Assembly (NCBI GenBank): GCA_002812745.2
Contig: NCSJ02000030.1
Span: 62,001 to 126,000 of the forward strand
Direction of reading: 5' to 3'
Length of the DNA: 64,000 nucleotides
Source: Scytalidium lignicola
Taxonomy: Eukaryota > Ascomycota > Leotiomycetes
The notes below the pieces were generated by a model. The model saw only the letters and a list, made by a program, of their open reading frames with translations. It did no database searches and was not told the origin of the DNA. The translations under genes were made by a program, and so were the position numbers. Below are positions 1 to 11,100 of this stretch, piece after piece. How positions within the stretch are numbered: position 1 is the first letter of the stretch; every line of letters starts with the position of its first letter.

Positions 1-677
1 CCGACAACAATAACACCTCGGAGAAAATAGACTGGACGTTCCTCAAGAGAATACAGTTCTGGGTATACTCCGTGTCAAATATACTCCAAGGATTTGGCTA
101 TTTCTTCCCACAGCTATTCCTACCTTCATATGCTACATCTATTAAACTAAGTTCAATGCAAGGAGCGATGCTGTTAGCTATCATGAGCGTCGCCCAAGTG
201 ATGGGACAGATGACATTCGGCTACCTCTCTGATCACCGATTACCATTAGACGTTCTTCTCATAGCTTCAACAGTCATCTCAGGCGTTGCAGCTGTAACTC
301 TCTGGGGTTTAGCACAGTCTCTATTTCCCTTAACTTTCTTCACAATAGTGTATGGTTTCTTTGGAGCCGGGTATGTATCACTGTGGTCGAGGATGGTCAC
401 TGCAGTAACCCAGCAGTCGGCAGCTGCTTTTATGACCTTCAGTTTGTTCTCCTTTGGTAAAGGTCTTGGCAATGTCTTTGCTGGTCCCATTAGTGCTGGG
501 CTTTTGTCACGTTCGACCGTTGGCGGGAGTTATGGGATTGTGAGGTATCAAGGCATTATTGTCTTTATGGGGATATGCATGTTGCTTAGTGCAGCTGCAG
601 TCGGATTCTGGCATGTATGGTGTGACGTGTCTAAGAAGGTTGTGAAAGGAACGGAGACGGAATCTGAGAAGGATTAG
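1..677 (+). CDS. MFS transporter (monocarboxylate-transporter-like), 3' part
   Basis: The reading frame is already open at position 3 and runs to the TAG at 675-677, so the 5' half of the gene lies outside the window. About 225 residues are visible. They form six hydrophobic segments separated by short loops, which fits transmembrane helices 7-12 of a 12-helix major facilitator. The loop after the second visible helix reads GYLSDHR, the second-half counterpart of the MFS loop motif. The last segment is followed by a short charged cytosolic tail rich in Lys and Glu. The glycine-rich helices (GFGYFFPQLFLPSYA, YGFFGAGYVSLW) resemble the fungal monocarboxylate-porter-like MFS group, so a role in plasma-membrane uptake or export of a small organic acid is likely. 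The substrate cannot be read from this sequence. Confidence 0.85.
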   Translation, partial: DNNNTSEKIDWTFLKRIQFWVYSVSNILQGFGYFFPQLFLPSYATSIKLSSMQGAMLLAIMSVAQVMGQMTFGYLSDHRLPLDVLLIASTVISGVAAVTLWGLAQSLFPLTFFTIVYGFFGAGYVSLWSRMVTAVTQQSAAAFMTFSLFSFGKGLGNVFAGPISAGLLSRSTVGGSYGIVRYQGIIVFMGICMLLSAAAVGFWHVWCDVSKKVVKGTETESEKD

Positions 678-819
678 TGGATTTTATACTAGTGTAAAAA
701 CAATTAATTGTGATTTACTAACAGAGAATAAATACTCCTTTATTAAACAAAGGTCAATAAAAATCTTAGTTAGCCTACCGGAAGCCACGAATGAAAGGTT
801 AAAGATTAAGCCAGAGATC

Positions 820-1245
820 TAGTCTTATGTTGCGACTCTGAATAGCAGGATCTATCACTATAATGCTTGGCGTGAACCCCGCGGTTTATCTTTGAAGAAA
901 TCAACTTTACATTGCGTCTCTGATAATTAGCCCCAGTGCTATAATGCTCGGCGTCAAGCAGTCCTCATGTTGCGTATCTACAAAGCGAGAAACGTCACTA
1001 TAACACTCGGCATTGAGTCTGCAAAGTTCAGGAATTTCCGTTGCAGGTCTTAACAGCTGAATAGCTCACTATAACACTGGGCGTGAACTCTATAGCTACC
1101 CCACTATAGGTTGTGTGTCTCCCTGCAAGTGTTATAGTTAACCATTGCATCTCTGGATAGCGGAATTCATCAATATAGTTCTCGGCATGCACACTTTAAT
1201 TTTCTTTTGCAGAAACTGGCTTTACGTTGCATGTCTATACTTCAA
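820..1245. repeat. Field of diverged ~22-nt repeats
   Basis: Five related copies of a motif close to CACTATAAYRCTCGGCRTGAAC occur at 856-877, 938-958, 996-1017, 1067-1088 and 1171-1192. Four of the five are preceded 25-45 bases upstream by a second motif close to TTGCRTCTCT. An inverted copy of the core (AGTGTTATAGT) lies at 1129-1139. Spacing between core copies is irregular (about 81, 59, 71 and 104 bases), so this is a decayed tandem array, not a fresh one. It contains no plausible coding sequence. Confidence 0.6.
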
Positions 1246-1462
1246 GATGCTCAAGAATAACAAAATAATGCAGTGATAAGATGTAGAAAATTGACGTACG
1301 ACTTGTTATATAATCTACCGCTTGATATAGAAAGAAGCAGCTAAGTTGAGAGCTCCACGGGTATAAGAATATTGTTTGATTGGCATCCTTACACGTACTT
1401 ACTGTAGTTAGAATATTACAATGTTAGGATGGAACTTGCCATTATGAGCTACATGTGATTAA

Positions 1463-1686
1463 TCATGTTATAAGAAATGTATCATCCATTAGAGTCTCTT
1501 CGTAGGTGAGTTTGCTTGTGTTTAGGACTACGAGGACGTAGTCGTCTGGTAGGGTTGCAACGCCACCGGTGATATTAGCAAGGTGGGTCACATCTGGGGT
1601 TTGAGGGGGCTGTGCCGCTGTGCAAACGAAATTACAACAACTGCGCTGCTTACTGTACACATGTTCTTTTGCTCTTCAGCAGACAT
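1463..1686 (-). CDS. Possible small spliced gene, function unknown
   Basis: On the minus strand an ATG at 1686 opens an 11-codon exon (1686-1654). A GTAAGC..CAG intron of 44 nt (1653-1610) joins it in phase to a second exon that ends at the TGA at 1463. The product would be 59 residues, soluble, with no signal peptide or membrane helix, and I do not recognise it. It would be transcribed divergently from the PP2C gene, with only about 75 bases between the two ATGs. The splice sites are good but the gene is short and there is no homology evidence, so it could be part of a longer gene or chance. Confidence 0.3.
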
Positions 1687-1761
1687 CTTCAACTTGGTTA
1701 ATTGCTTTTTATTCGCGTCATTCTTGAATGTTTTAATCAGAACCTATTGATTCTCAGCTAG

Positions 1762-3382
1762 ATGTTTTTAACGGGCCGGCTCACCCTCTCTCGGCGTCTC
1801 CCAAATCTACATAAGTTTGCTGCTGTACGCCAGCTCTCGACACAGAAGGCAAAGCAATCATCCTACAAGTCTGGACAATACAAAAGCGCCCTATATTTCC
1901 TTATCGGTATCCCGGCTGGGTGGTACACATATGATTATATTCAATGTCCAGAGGCTTTAGTCAATCCCCACGAATTTTATCAAGGGCCTTATGAATGGAA
2001 AGGCAAAGCTGTCAAACCGTTCACCATCACAGATGCAAATCTATGGTTACGTAAAGAGCAGAGCTCTCACAATGGACCCTCTGGTAGTGGTGTCAAGAGG
2101 TAAATTATTCAAAGAAATGAAGTTCTTTTTGTGGATGATTTTCTTTACTCTTAAATCATTAGAGTAGAACCGCTAACTATTGATTTTACAGCTGGGATAT
2201 TGTCAGATGCGCCAGCAACTCACCCTGTGAGGACAACTTGGTGACTGCACAATGTTCTATTCCAAGTCAACAGAAAGAGTGGCTGTTTTGGGGTGTATTT
2301 GATGGACATGCGTAAGTGTACACTGGTTCCCTTACTGTTTAAAATATCCATTGTTTTATATAAGTTAATTATTGATAACACTGACCCTCCCCAGAGGCTG
2401 GGCCACGTCTACAACCCTAAGAGAATCGCTAGTTCCATATGTTACGCGTGGCCTCTCGAAACTTTTCCAACCTCTCAGCGGAGGTGAATATCCATCCCAG
2501 GAAGCTGTTGAAGCAGTCATCAAGTCGACCTTCCAAGAACTCGATGATGAAATTATAGCGGATGGTATCGACGCTCTCAAAACTGCTAAAAGCAATACCG
2601 AAGTTCTGTCTAGATTAGCCCCAGGCTATGCAGGATCGTGTGCTTTATTGTCAATGTATGATCCTAATACCAAGCTTCTGCGTGTAGCTTGCACTGGGGA
2701 TTCTCGAGTCGTCCTCGGACGTCGAGACCCTCAGTCTGGACAATATGAAGCAACCGCGCTTTCAACTGACCAGACAGGCTTTAACGAAGCAGAGCTAGCT
2801 CGAGTTCGGGCTGCACATCCCGGAGAGACAGATGTAATTAATACCCAGACGGGAAGAACCCTTGGAATTGCGGTCACAAGAGCTTTTGGAGATGGGCTAT
2901 GGAAATGGCCTCTGGATGTTATTAATGAGTGTCAAGAGAAATTCATCTTTCGCCCTACAAGGCCGGGATACAAGACGCCTCCGTATTTGATTGCTGAACC
3001 TGTCACAACAACAACGAAGATTCGAGAGGAAGGTGAATTTATGATTATGGCCAGTGATGGGTTATGGGAGCACATTAGCAACGAACAGGCGGTGAAGCTG
3101 GTTGAGATGTGGATGATTGCACGGAAGAATGGGACAATCGGAAAGAGCAACAGGAAGTTTCCGACGCCAACTACTGTGCAAGGGCTGCAGGATGAACAAA
3201 AAGTCAAGGAAGAGAATTTCGTCGTTGAGGATGAAAACGTGGCTACGCACTTAGTTCGAAATGTTTTCGGAGGAGGGGATCATGAGACCTTGCTTGGACT
3301 CACTGGAGCTCTACCACCTTTGTCAAGATATGCGAGAGACGATGTGACGGTTCAAGTTATCTTTTTCGAGGATAAGGCCTAG
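1762..3382 (+). CDS. Mitochondrial-type PP2C protein phosphatase (Ptc5/PDH-phosphatase-like)
   Basis: Exons are 1762-2099, 2192-2311 and 2395-3382, giving 481 residues. The junctions restore the PP2C metal-binding motif GVFDGHAG (about residues 146-153) across intron 2. Further PP2C signatures follow: GSCALLSMYD and ACTGDSRVVLGRR, then LGIAVTRAFGD, MASDGLWEH (about 372) and ARDDVTV near the end. Their aspartates bind the two Mn/Mg ions of this Ser/Thr phosphatase fold. The N-terminus is Arg/Leu/Ser-rich without acidic residues (MFLTGRLTLSRRLPNL) and is followed by one hydrophobic segment near residue 45. This looks like a mitochondrial presequence plus membrane anchor, as in fungal Ptc5-type phosphatases that act on pyruvate dehydrogenase. 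The family call is firm. The substrate and compartment are inferred. Confidence 0.92.
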
Positions 3383-5060
3383 AACATGTGGCTAAGATCC
3401 AACGGTACTCATTTTGTACGTTATGCAAGCCTTTTCATAAGCAAAGAATAGTATTTCAAGGACGCAATAGCAAGAAAATTCTTCAATTTATCCTGAACAT
3501 GTCCCTGCCGACATGGATCAGTAGACAGAATCTTAAGTAGATTATGCGTATATCGTAGGCACAGGTACTCCCAGTTCTATCAATATTTAGTACCGTTAAT
3601 ACAAGAAGGCCTGATATAAGAATTATTGTATTTGAGAAGGAATACCAATAAGCAACAACGATTACATGAGAGGGTGTTTAGGGGGACCGTTGGAGTACCA
3701 AGTAATCTTGATAGTTGGAAAGCGTGATAGTCAAGATCCTTACTGAAATTGCTTAGAATTATCTTTCGGTGAATAAATATAGCTAATCAGAAAATGTTTC
3801 TTTGCTCTGTGTCTCACAGTTTGCATGTCTATCTGGAGTTCCTTTGGACAAGTTTTTCACTTAAATCCATGAAAGAAAAATGCGATCCACTTTTGAGAAT
3901 TGAAAAATTTGACAAAGTAATCTAGTTTGAAGAATGGATGAATACGTACGGGCGCCACTATACNAAAAAGTTTCGCTGGCTCGTTAAGCCCTGTGAGTGA
4001 CCCTGGAGTGTGAAGTTATTTAGAAATGATTGCTCAGTTAAACGGAAGAATTACACGTAACGTTTGTTTATACTGTTTATACTTTACACGTATATTGATT
4101 GACTTAGTCACTCGTGGCAACTCAAGACTCCAGAGACTAGTCTAGACGGACATGATGCTTCTTGGGCAATCTTTGGGAGCTCCAAGGAACTACGCAATGT
4201 AACGAGGCTTAGTTAAACTGGCTCGAGTGGATGTGATCGTGACCACCAAGACCCCTGAAACTGGTTCTAGACATACGACCAAATATGTCTCATACCCCAT
4301 ATTTTGATCCTGGTGATTGGATTCTCCAATTATTTGCGCCTACTCCCCTGGCCAGCCAGTAGAATGAATACTGTCAGATCAAATTCCTTGATAAGTAGAT
4401 CATCGTCCACGCCAAGATAGTTTGCCAAGTTACCTTGGAGAAAAGAGAATGACCCTTTGTATTTTAGGTTAAACTTCAGTAATTATGCTTTACTGTTATC
4501 GGAAAGTCCGGCCATCCCTTGTTTAAGTTATAAATACAACCTCAGCATAGACCATGCCCGCACGTGATCGCTTTAACGGTACTCGTCCACGTATGTCGAT
4601 CTACTGCTTATTATCTATTCTAAGGTTGAACCCTGACTCAGCATGTCTCAGCATGTTGTTGTATGGAGATGAGCCTACACTTACGAGGTTACTCTAGCCG
4701 ACCAGTTTTTGTTGTAGGATGATAGAATCCAAGACTTTTGTTGCTACGTATTCGAGGCGGTATCCACGGTATTCCACCGAAAATTAGCGGTGATCAGCAA
4801 AGTCACCTGTACTCAAAGATCAACACATGGATCGGCACCCTCGTATAACGTAAGAACCCGGGGCTGATTGGAACAAAGAAGGCAACTAAAAAGCAACTTA
4901 CGGGTGGCTGCCGGCAGATACGAACCCTAAGCCTCGCTGTTACGCTAAGAAAATATTAAAATAGATACAGATCGTCATGAACTGGGGTATCAGATCATTC
5001 CAGATGCCAGAAAACGACCTGTAAGATTCCAAAATTAGGTGAATACTCTATCTCATGCAA
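3383..5060. other. Intergenic, no gene seen
   Basis: This is 1.7 kb between the PP2C stop and the cerato-platanin promoter. Reading frames are short and interrupted on both strands. One N sits before an A run at 3964. I see no RNA gene or clear repeat. Confidence 0.5.
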
Positions 5061-5068
5061 TATATAAA
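5061..5068 (+). promoter_or_regulatory. TATA box of the cerato-platanin gene
   Basis: TATATAAA lies about 150 bases upstream of the ATG and is followed by a pyrimidine/CA-rich stretch suited to transcription start. A strong TATA box fits the high, regulated expression usual for this secreted family. The function is inferred from position. Confidence 0.6.
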
Positions 5069-5189
5069 GAGAGCTGCTACACCTGCTACCATTCTCATCC
5101 ACAGCACAATTTCAGACACGGTATCTCATAAAGAATAATCAATTCCACTCGTTACCAAATCAACCAACCGAACTCTACATCCTCCTCAA

Positions 5190-5219
5190 CCAATAATAAT
5201 AATCAATCAATCAATCAAT
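5190..5219 (+). repeat. AAT/AATC microsatellite in the 5' leader
   Basis: A CAATAATAATAAT run passes into four CAAT units that abut the ATG of the cerato-platanin gene. The leader just before the start codon is therefore A-rich and unstructured, which favours translation initiation. The repeat number may vary between strains. Confidence 0.7.
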
Positions 5220-5636
5220 ATGCAATTCCCAAGCTTGATTATCTCTGGCCTGAGCCTCCTCGCTACAGCTTCGGCAATCAGTGTCTCATATGATACCGGT
5301 TACGACGATGCTTCGCGATCCCTCACCGTCGTCTCCTGCTCAGATGGTTCCAACGGTCTCATCACAAAGGGTTACTCAACTCAAGGCTCTCTCCCATCGT
5401 TCCCAAACATCGGTGGTGCCTCCACCGTTGCTGGCTGGAACGATCCAAACTGCGGTTCTTGCTACAGTCTCACTTATAACGGAAAATCTATCAATGTCCT
5501 TGCTGTTGACCATGCTGTGGCTGGTTTCAACATTGGCTTGACGGCAATGAACACCTTAACCGGCGGACAGGCAACGCAGTTGGGAAGAATTGATGCGGAT
5601 TGGGCTCAGGTCGATGCGTCTGCTTGTGGCTTGTAA
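5220..5636 (+). CDS. Cerato-platanin family secreted protein
   Basis: This is a single exon of 138 residues. The first 18-19 residues form a signal peptide ([19 protein letters not shown]), and the mature part starts with the family hallmark SVSYDTGYD. The four cysteines expected for the two disulfides are present (in [16 protein letters not shown] and SACGL), as are the conserved YSTQG, NIGGAS, VLAVDHA and [17 protein letters not shown] segments. Cerato-platanins are small beta-barrel proteins with an expansin-like fold. They lie in the cell wall and are secreted in quantity, bind chitin or loosen cellulose, and are perceived as elicitors by plants. The length is normal for the family. The gene lies beside the RIP-affected mobile-element region. 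Confidence 0.95.
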   Translation: MQFPSLIISGLSLLATASAISVSYDTGYDDASRSLTVVSCSDGSNGLITKGYSTQGSLPSFPNIGGASTVAGWNDPNCGSCYSLTYNGKSINVLAVDHAVAGFNIGLTAMNTLTGGQATQLGRIDADWAQVDASACGL

Positions 5637-5884
5637 ATTTGAATTTGGAGGGTAATGAAGGTGTATTTTTGAAAGGGATTGACTCAAAAGGTTTTATTTG
5701 GAGAGGGAGCATAGTTATGACCGACATGTATCAGTTATGCAGTTATGTAGTGCGATTTAAGACACTTATTACAATAATAACATTTGCATATGCATCCATT
5801 TAAGTATACGTTATATTGCTTGATTGTTTATTACTTGTTTTTCAAGATACTCTCCACTATGACTGTGTTTATAATCCTCATTGA

Positions 5885-6418
5885 ATCCTCGAAGATATTT
5901 ATGTTTTAGTTAATAAGAGATACTACTTATTTACTACAAAAAAGAGAAAGGCTCTCCAGCCTCCTTTCCAGCCAACTTCTAACCCTCTATTCCTAACAAG
6001 GGACCATGCAAAAAGATTCAAAACAACAGATTTCCCAACTCTCCTTGAAGATGCCCGCAACCAAAATCTTGAGAGTGCACTTGTAGTCTCGGGGCAGAAT
6101 GTTGGGGATCTGAGGCGGGTTCTGGAGGACGGTGAAGAGGAGCGGGAATTACCTCATAAGGTACCCGCGCATACAAGTGAACCAACTATCACGATTTCAA
6201 TCTGGAGTAACGGGTATTGGAAGATCCCAGATAAAAAAGTGACGCAAAACCAAACAGCGGAGAAGGTGCAATATTATATGCACCAGTACGGTCTTCAACC
6301 GTAAGACTGGGAAGGCCATACCCTCTCCATTGAAGAATACTTCAATACCGCTCAAAGGGATGAACCACCAACTATTTATCTCTGTAAAGTCGAGGAAGCT
6401 ACTCGTGTATTTGAGTAG
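5885..6418 (+). pseudogene. Orphan ORF broken by one in-frame stop
   Basis: Frame 2 is open from just after a TGA at 5882-5884 to a TAA at 6302-6304. It then continues in the same frame for another 37 sensible codons to a TAG at 6416-6418. The likely coding part begins around 5957 and has no ATG near its start. Composition looks protein-like throughout (Trp, Tyr and charged residues, with YYMHQYGLQP before the stop and DWEGHTLSIEEYF after it). A single CAA-to-TAA change would explain the break. Alternatively GTAAGA at 6301 is a splice donor. I do not recognise the product. The position just outside the transposon island makes a decayed host gene or transposon-borne gene likely. Confidence 0.45.
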
Positions 6419-6744
6419 TAGATCTCCGCTCCGGAAAAATTTTCATCATCGAACTCTGTTGGCTCTATGTTCACCTCTTCAAATTTATAGAATATACTTT
6501 TGTGAATCTCTATGCAGAGCTGTCAGATGTAGGAACAGTTGATTGCAGTTTTATAGTGCACGCAATGCCTCGTCTTCCAGATATCTTCAGAGAAATTAAG
6601 ATAATCTATTATGCAGTTTACCTGTTGCAGGATGATAGCTTGTTGATGCAGTCTTATCCAATTGTCCAAGGCTTTCTCACACTACATAAAACACGAGGTA
6701 GAGGACTAAGCAATAACTTCACTAAATACAAATACGATATATGT
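6419..6744. other. Non-coding spacer before the palindrome cluster
   Basis: Short interrupted frames only. It probably holds the junction between the broken orphan ORF and the mobile-element region, but I cannot place the boundary. Confidence 0.4.
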
Positions 6745-6842
6745 TCTGGCCCATACGCCAACCTGGCCGGTTGGCCAACTGGCTGGCCCATACACCAACT
6801 GACCGGTTTGCGTATGGGCCGGCCCATTCGCCAACTGGCGGT
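6745..6842. repeat. GC-rich cluster of direct and inverted GGCCCATWCGCCAAC motifs
   Basis: Forward copies of a 15-base motif occur at 6748-6762, 6785-6799 and 6821-6835, with a reverse copy of its first 11 bases at 6810-6820. The last two abut and form an imperfect 23-base palindrome centred on GGCCGGCC. CTGGCCGGT/ACCGGT blocks lie between copies. The cluster is about 110 bases upstream of the integrase-type ORF and is sharply GC-rich against AT-rich surroundings. It is likely the terminal or promoter region of that element. Confidence 0.6.
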
Positions 6843-6949
6843 GTAGTAGCTGTAATATGAATCTTTCTTTGCTACTCTTCTTACTTTGCTACCACTTTGC
6901 TACCACTTTGCTACTACTTGCTAGCTACTTTATTCGTTGTTTATTCAAT

Positions 6950-8191
6950 ATGGCTACTGTTGAATCAATTAACCCTTTCCCGAACGATGTACGCTTTGCT
7001 TCTGAAGAGCTTATAACAGCTGAAGACTATATCAATCGCCAACGAATTACCTTACAACACTGGCAACGAATTCATGTATTTGTCGACAATCCAAGCTTAA
7101 AACCAGACCTTATTCGAAGTGATATCAATCTAAAACATCAAGTAATTGCTGAGTTTGAGCTTATAAATAATAAATTACATCAACGACCTGATGCAAGGCA
7201 TCCTGAACCATGATATATGGTTCAGAAAAGCGAAGTGTTTGATCTAGTAGCTTTGGAACACCTTAAATTACTTTATGCTAGCCGAACAAAAGTATAATTA
7301 GTTATTGAGCAAAAATACTATGGAATCAACCATTCTGAAGTGGAATTCATTATTAATTAATGCAAAAACTATATTGTCAATTGACTAACTGTTACTAAAG
7401 CTCCTTTAGAACTAATTGTTTCTGAACAAGCTTAAGAACATGTTTAAGTAGATTTGATTGATATAAGGCATAAACTATTTAGCTAATACAAGTGGATATT
7501 AAATATTAAAGATTACTTTACCAAGTATTCATAATTATATACATTTAAGAGTAAGGAATCAAAGTCAATTACATAAGTATTTACTTAATTTATTATAGTA
7601 TTTTTACTCCTCAAAATCCTATAGTATAATAATAGCAAGGAGTTCAAGGATATTCTTCTTATATTATTATGCAAATATAGTATTCAAATAATCAATGAGA
7701 AGCTTAGATCATCTTAAACTCAAGGCTTTGTTGAGCAAGCAAATGAGATAGTTGAAGTTAAAATTAAAGCTTGGAAAATGGATAATAGCTTTACTGAATA
7801 AGATAATGGATTAGTTGAAATTGCTCTAGTAATTAACATTTAAAAACACTTAACAACTGAATATACACTTGTTGAATTGTTATTCAGAGATTGTAATACT
7901 TATGTTAATTAGTTAAACAGTCAAAAACGTAAAGATCTTATAATTGGTATTGAACAAGAAGATCCTACTCAAGCTTTAATATATGAGAGTAATATATTAT
8001 TATTAGAGTTTAAAAGATCAGAACTGGAATAATTGAACCCTAGCACCACACCAATACTAAAGCCTAATTCAATACTAATAGTAGAGTTGTACCCAGCATG
8101 TCGAACATGCCTAGTTGTGATGTCGCAAGTAAGACGCAGGTATAACACAGTTGCAGGACATGATGATAGTATCGCAAGCCTTAACTATTAA
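6950..8191 (+). pseudogene. Integrase-type DDE (DD35E) gene, RIP-inactivated, 5' end intact
   Basis: An ATG at 6950 opens a clean 87-codon frame ending in TGA at 7211-7213. The same frame then continues as recognisable integrase core (rve) sequence interrupted by TAA, TGA and TAG codons that match CAA, CGA or TGG hit by C-to-T or G-to-A. The catalytic triad is readable. The first Asp is at 7451-7453 (in V-D-L-I-D). The second codon, at 7628-7630, reads AAT where the N-G-K-E-F context calls for GAT. The Glu is intact at 7733-7735 (G-F-V-E-Q-A-N). Spacing is 59 and 35 codons, the DD35E arrangement of retroviral/LTR integrases and of related stand-alone integrases (SCAND3/KRBA2-like). Downstream residues (AWKMDN, ALVIN, LVELLF) fit the usual C-terminal side. 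The 3' boundary with the following LINE is unresolved. Confidence 0.75.
7203..7225. repeat. Perfect 9-bp inverted repeat at the end of the clean integrase segment
   Basis: CTGAACCAT (7203-7211) and ATGGTTCAG (7217-7225) flank a five-base loop. The TGA that ends the clean part of the integrase frame overlaps the hairpin. Confidence 0.6.
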
Positions 8192-8199
8192 CAGAAGAA

Positions 8200-11100
8200 C
8201 TAACAGTGCCAGAGCTATAAAGATAAGAAATGCGGCTAAAGAGGGGCGACAGAGTAAGAGTTAAGCAGCAACGAACATGAGGATTTACTGTAATTTAACC
8301 AGTTAGTTGAGGAGAGAAACATGTATAAAGTACTTTAACTGGCGGAAAAAATTTTATGCCTTAAATTCAAATGCAAAGTAATTGCAAAGTAATCTAACAA
8401 CGATGATAACATACTAATTACTTGTAAAGACTTGAAAGAAGTACTTGTAGAAGTCATTTAACCTTAAGAGTATACATAAGCCTAGATAGCAGCCTTCTTA
8501 ATAACAACAATACAATCTAACAACAAGTATACAAAGAACATATAGTAAAAGACCTGTAGATTACTAATGAAAAAAGACTATGAAATTATTGTATACATTT
8601 CAAGTATACTATCAGAACTTAAAAACTACAACTTACAAAATATAATAATAGTAATTAATATAACTACATTCTTATAAGGTAATATGTACACAATAAGACA
8701 ACTACCTAATAACAACATAGTAATAATCTTTGAAGATAGCCAGAAAGAATAGTATTTACTTAATACATAATGAGTTCAAAAGGTATTTAAAGAAGAAGTA
8801 TAAATTGTCAACAACAAAGTTGTTATATACATTAAAGGTATATCTGATTACTTATTAGTTGAATATAATAAAGCCTTAATCAAAGAAGCATTNAAAAAAA
8901 GAGAATAAAATAATAGTATTTTAAGTTAAAGCTTGTCAAGCTTATAAAGGAGGCTAATAATAGAAAAGCTATTTATATATCAAATTAACAATTACAAAAG
9001 ATATATATAGACTTACAGACTAAGGTTTGTACTAAGAGAGTTAAGTATTCTATTATAAGTTATTCAAGAACAAGTTATAACCAAAGTAATATTTCAAATG
9101 TTAAGCTTAAGGACATTATGTATAATATTATAAAGTAAAGAAGTAATATGCTTGTTGTATAAGAGTAGTATATAAAAGAGGAGAAGAAGAATGTCTAACA
9201 AACTTAAGAGAAATTATACTTAAGTGTTACAATTATAACAAGGAACATATAATATTTGATCAAAGTTGTTCAACAGTAAAAGAACATTAAAATCAAGCNA
9301 AAAAAAGTATATAAAAACAAAGTAATAAAACTAATTAAACTAAATAATATAATCTACACTATAACTTAACTTAACATAATTAAGTTAATAAAAAATAATG
9401 AAGAAAAAGAATAGCAGATAACATTTAAAAGGAAAAGACTTAAAACTTAAGCAAACTTGTAAGGTAGATCTACAAATCTAAGTATTATAAGAAGAATAAA
9501 TAAAAATACTTTAGACAAATTTTCAAGTTAATATAATAATTCTATATCTAACTAATTATTACTTAGCTTATTATCAAGCTTTATAATTAGTTAAAGTAAC
9601 AAAAATCCTATAAACCAACAACAATAAACTAGTTAATAAAGTAGTATAATAATAAACATAATTATAATATAACTATAATTACAATTTTATATTAAAACCA
9701 AAATAAAAGACATGAATACATAATAAAAGCATTAGAGGATAATAATAAGTATAATATATTAATAGTCTAAGAACTATAAATAAACAAATAAACTAAAGAT
9801 ATATACTGTCTAAATAGTAAGAATTATCAAAGAATATAAAGTAACAAGAGAACAACTATATATATATATAAATGTTATGAATTAACTGTATAATCATATA
9901 AAAATAAAAGAAGATTAAACAAAAGTAATGTTTATAACTGAAAACATAATAATTTACTCAATATACTTAGCCAAATACACAACCTTAAATTAATATATAC
10001 TTATTCACAATCTCATTATAACAAAATCAGAAAATCATATAATACTAACAAGCAATTTTAATCAACATTACCTAATATAAGATAAAGAAAAAAAGAATAA
10101 GTAATAAAGTTAACAAATTGTTAATATTAATATAATAATAAAAGCTTAAGCTTATTATATCCTAAGGAGAACTTACATAAAGACAAGATAATAGTAAGAA
10201 CTTAATTATTAACTATACTTAGCATATAATAAACCTTTAAATTTAATATATAAAAGTTAAAGACTAGACTAGCTTAGACTATACTTTATAACTTATTAAA
10301 ATCAAACTTAAAACAAATAGACAATAAATGTACAACAAAGAACCAGGTTATAATTGAAAATTAATAAACTATNAAAAAAGTTAAAATAACAACAACTAGC
10401 TTATTACTCCTCTTAAGCTATATATCTACTAAGAAGTAACTAAACAAAGCAGTTAATACACTAACAAAACAATTGATTAATATTGTAAATAAGATAATAC
10501 TTAAAAGGAAGTCATTAATTGGTTACTTAACATTATAATAGAATTATACAACTAAAAAAACAACTAAGGTTACTTAGAAAGCAGAATATTAATAGTACAT
10601 AAATAAATCCTTATAAAATCATTAGAACTTAGATTAAGTTCTTAAAGAACAAAAGAAAAAAAATTACTCAATCTTAAATNAAAAAGTTAATAACAAGCAA
10701 TAATAATAACAATAAAAGATACTTACAAGCTATAAACACTTGAATAATAAACATGAACATATAGTTATACACTTGTTAACTTGTTAAAAATCCTAGAACT
10801 ACATAATAATAACTTAGAAAGACTATTAATGTATATATACAATAAGAAAACAATAATACTTATAATTAAGTTTTTCTTAGAAGTATAAGTAAATTATATT
10901 AGACTATAAAATATAAATTAAGCAAGAGTAATTAAGATAAACAAAAACTATAACAAAGTAATTATTATACAAATACTTTATAAGGCTAGAGTATAAAAAG
11001 TACTAAGGTTAAACTGATTAATCAATAAGTTTTTATAAGCTTGTAATCAACTATTACAATAAATTCTAATAGTCTTAGTCAAAATAAACTTTAGACTAGA

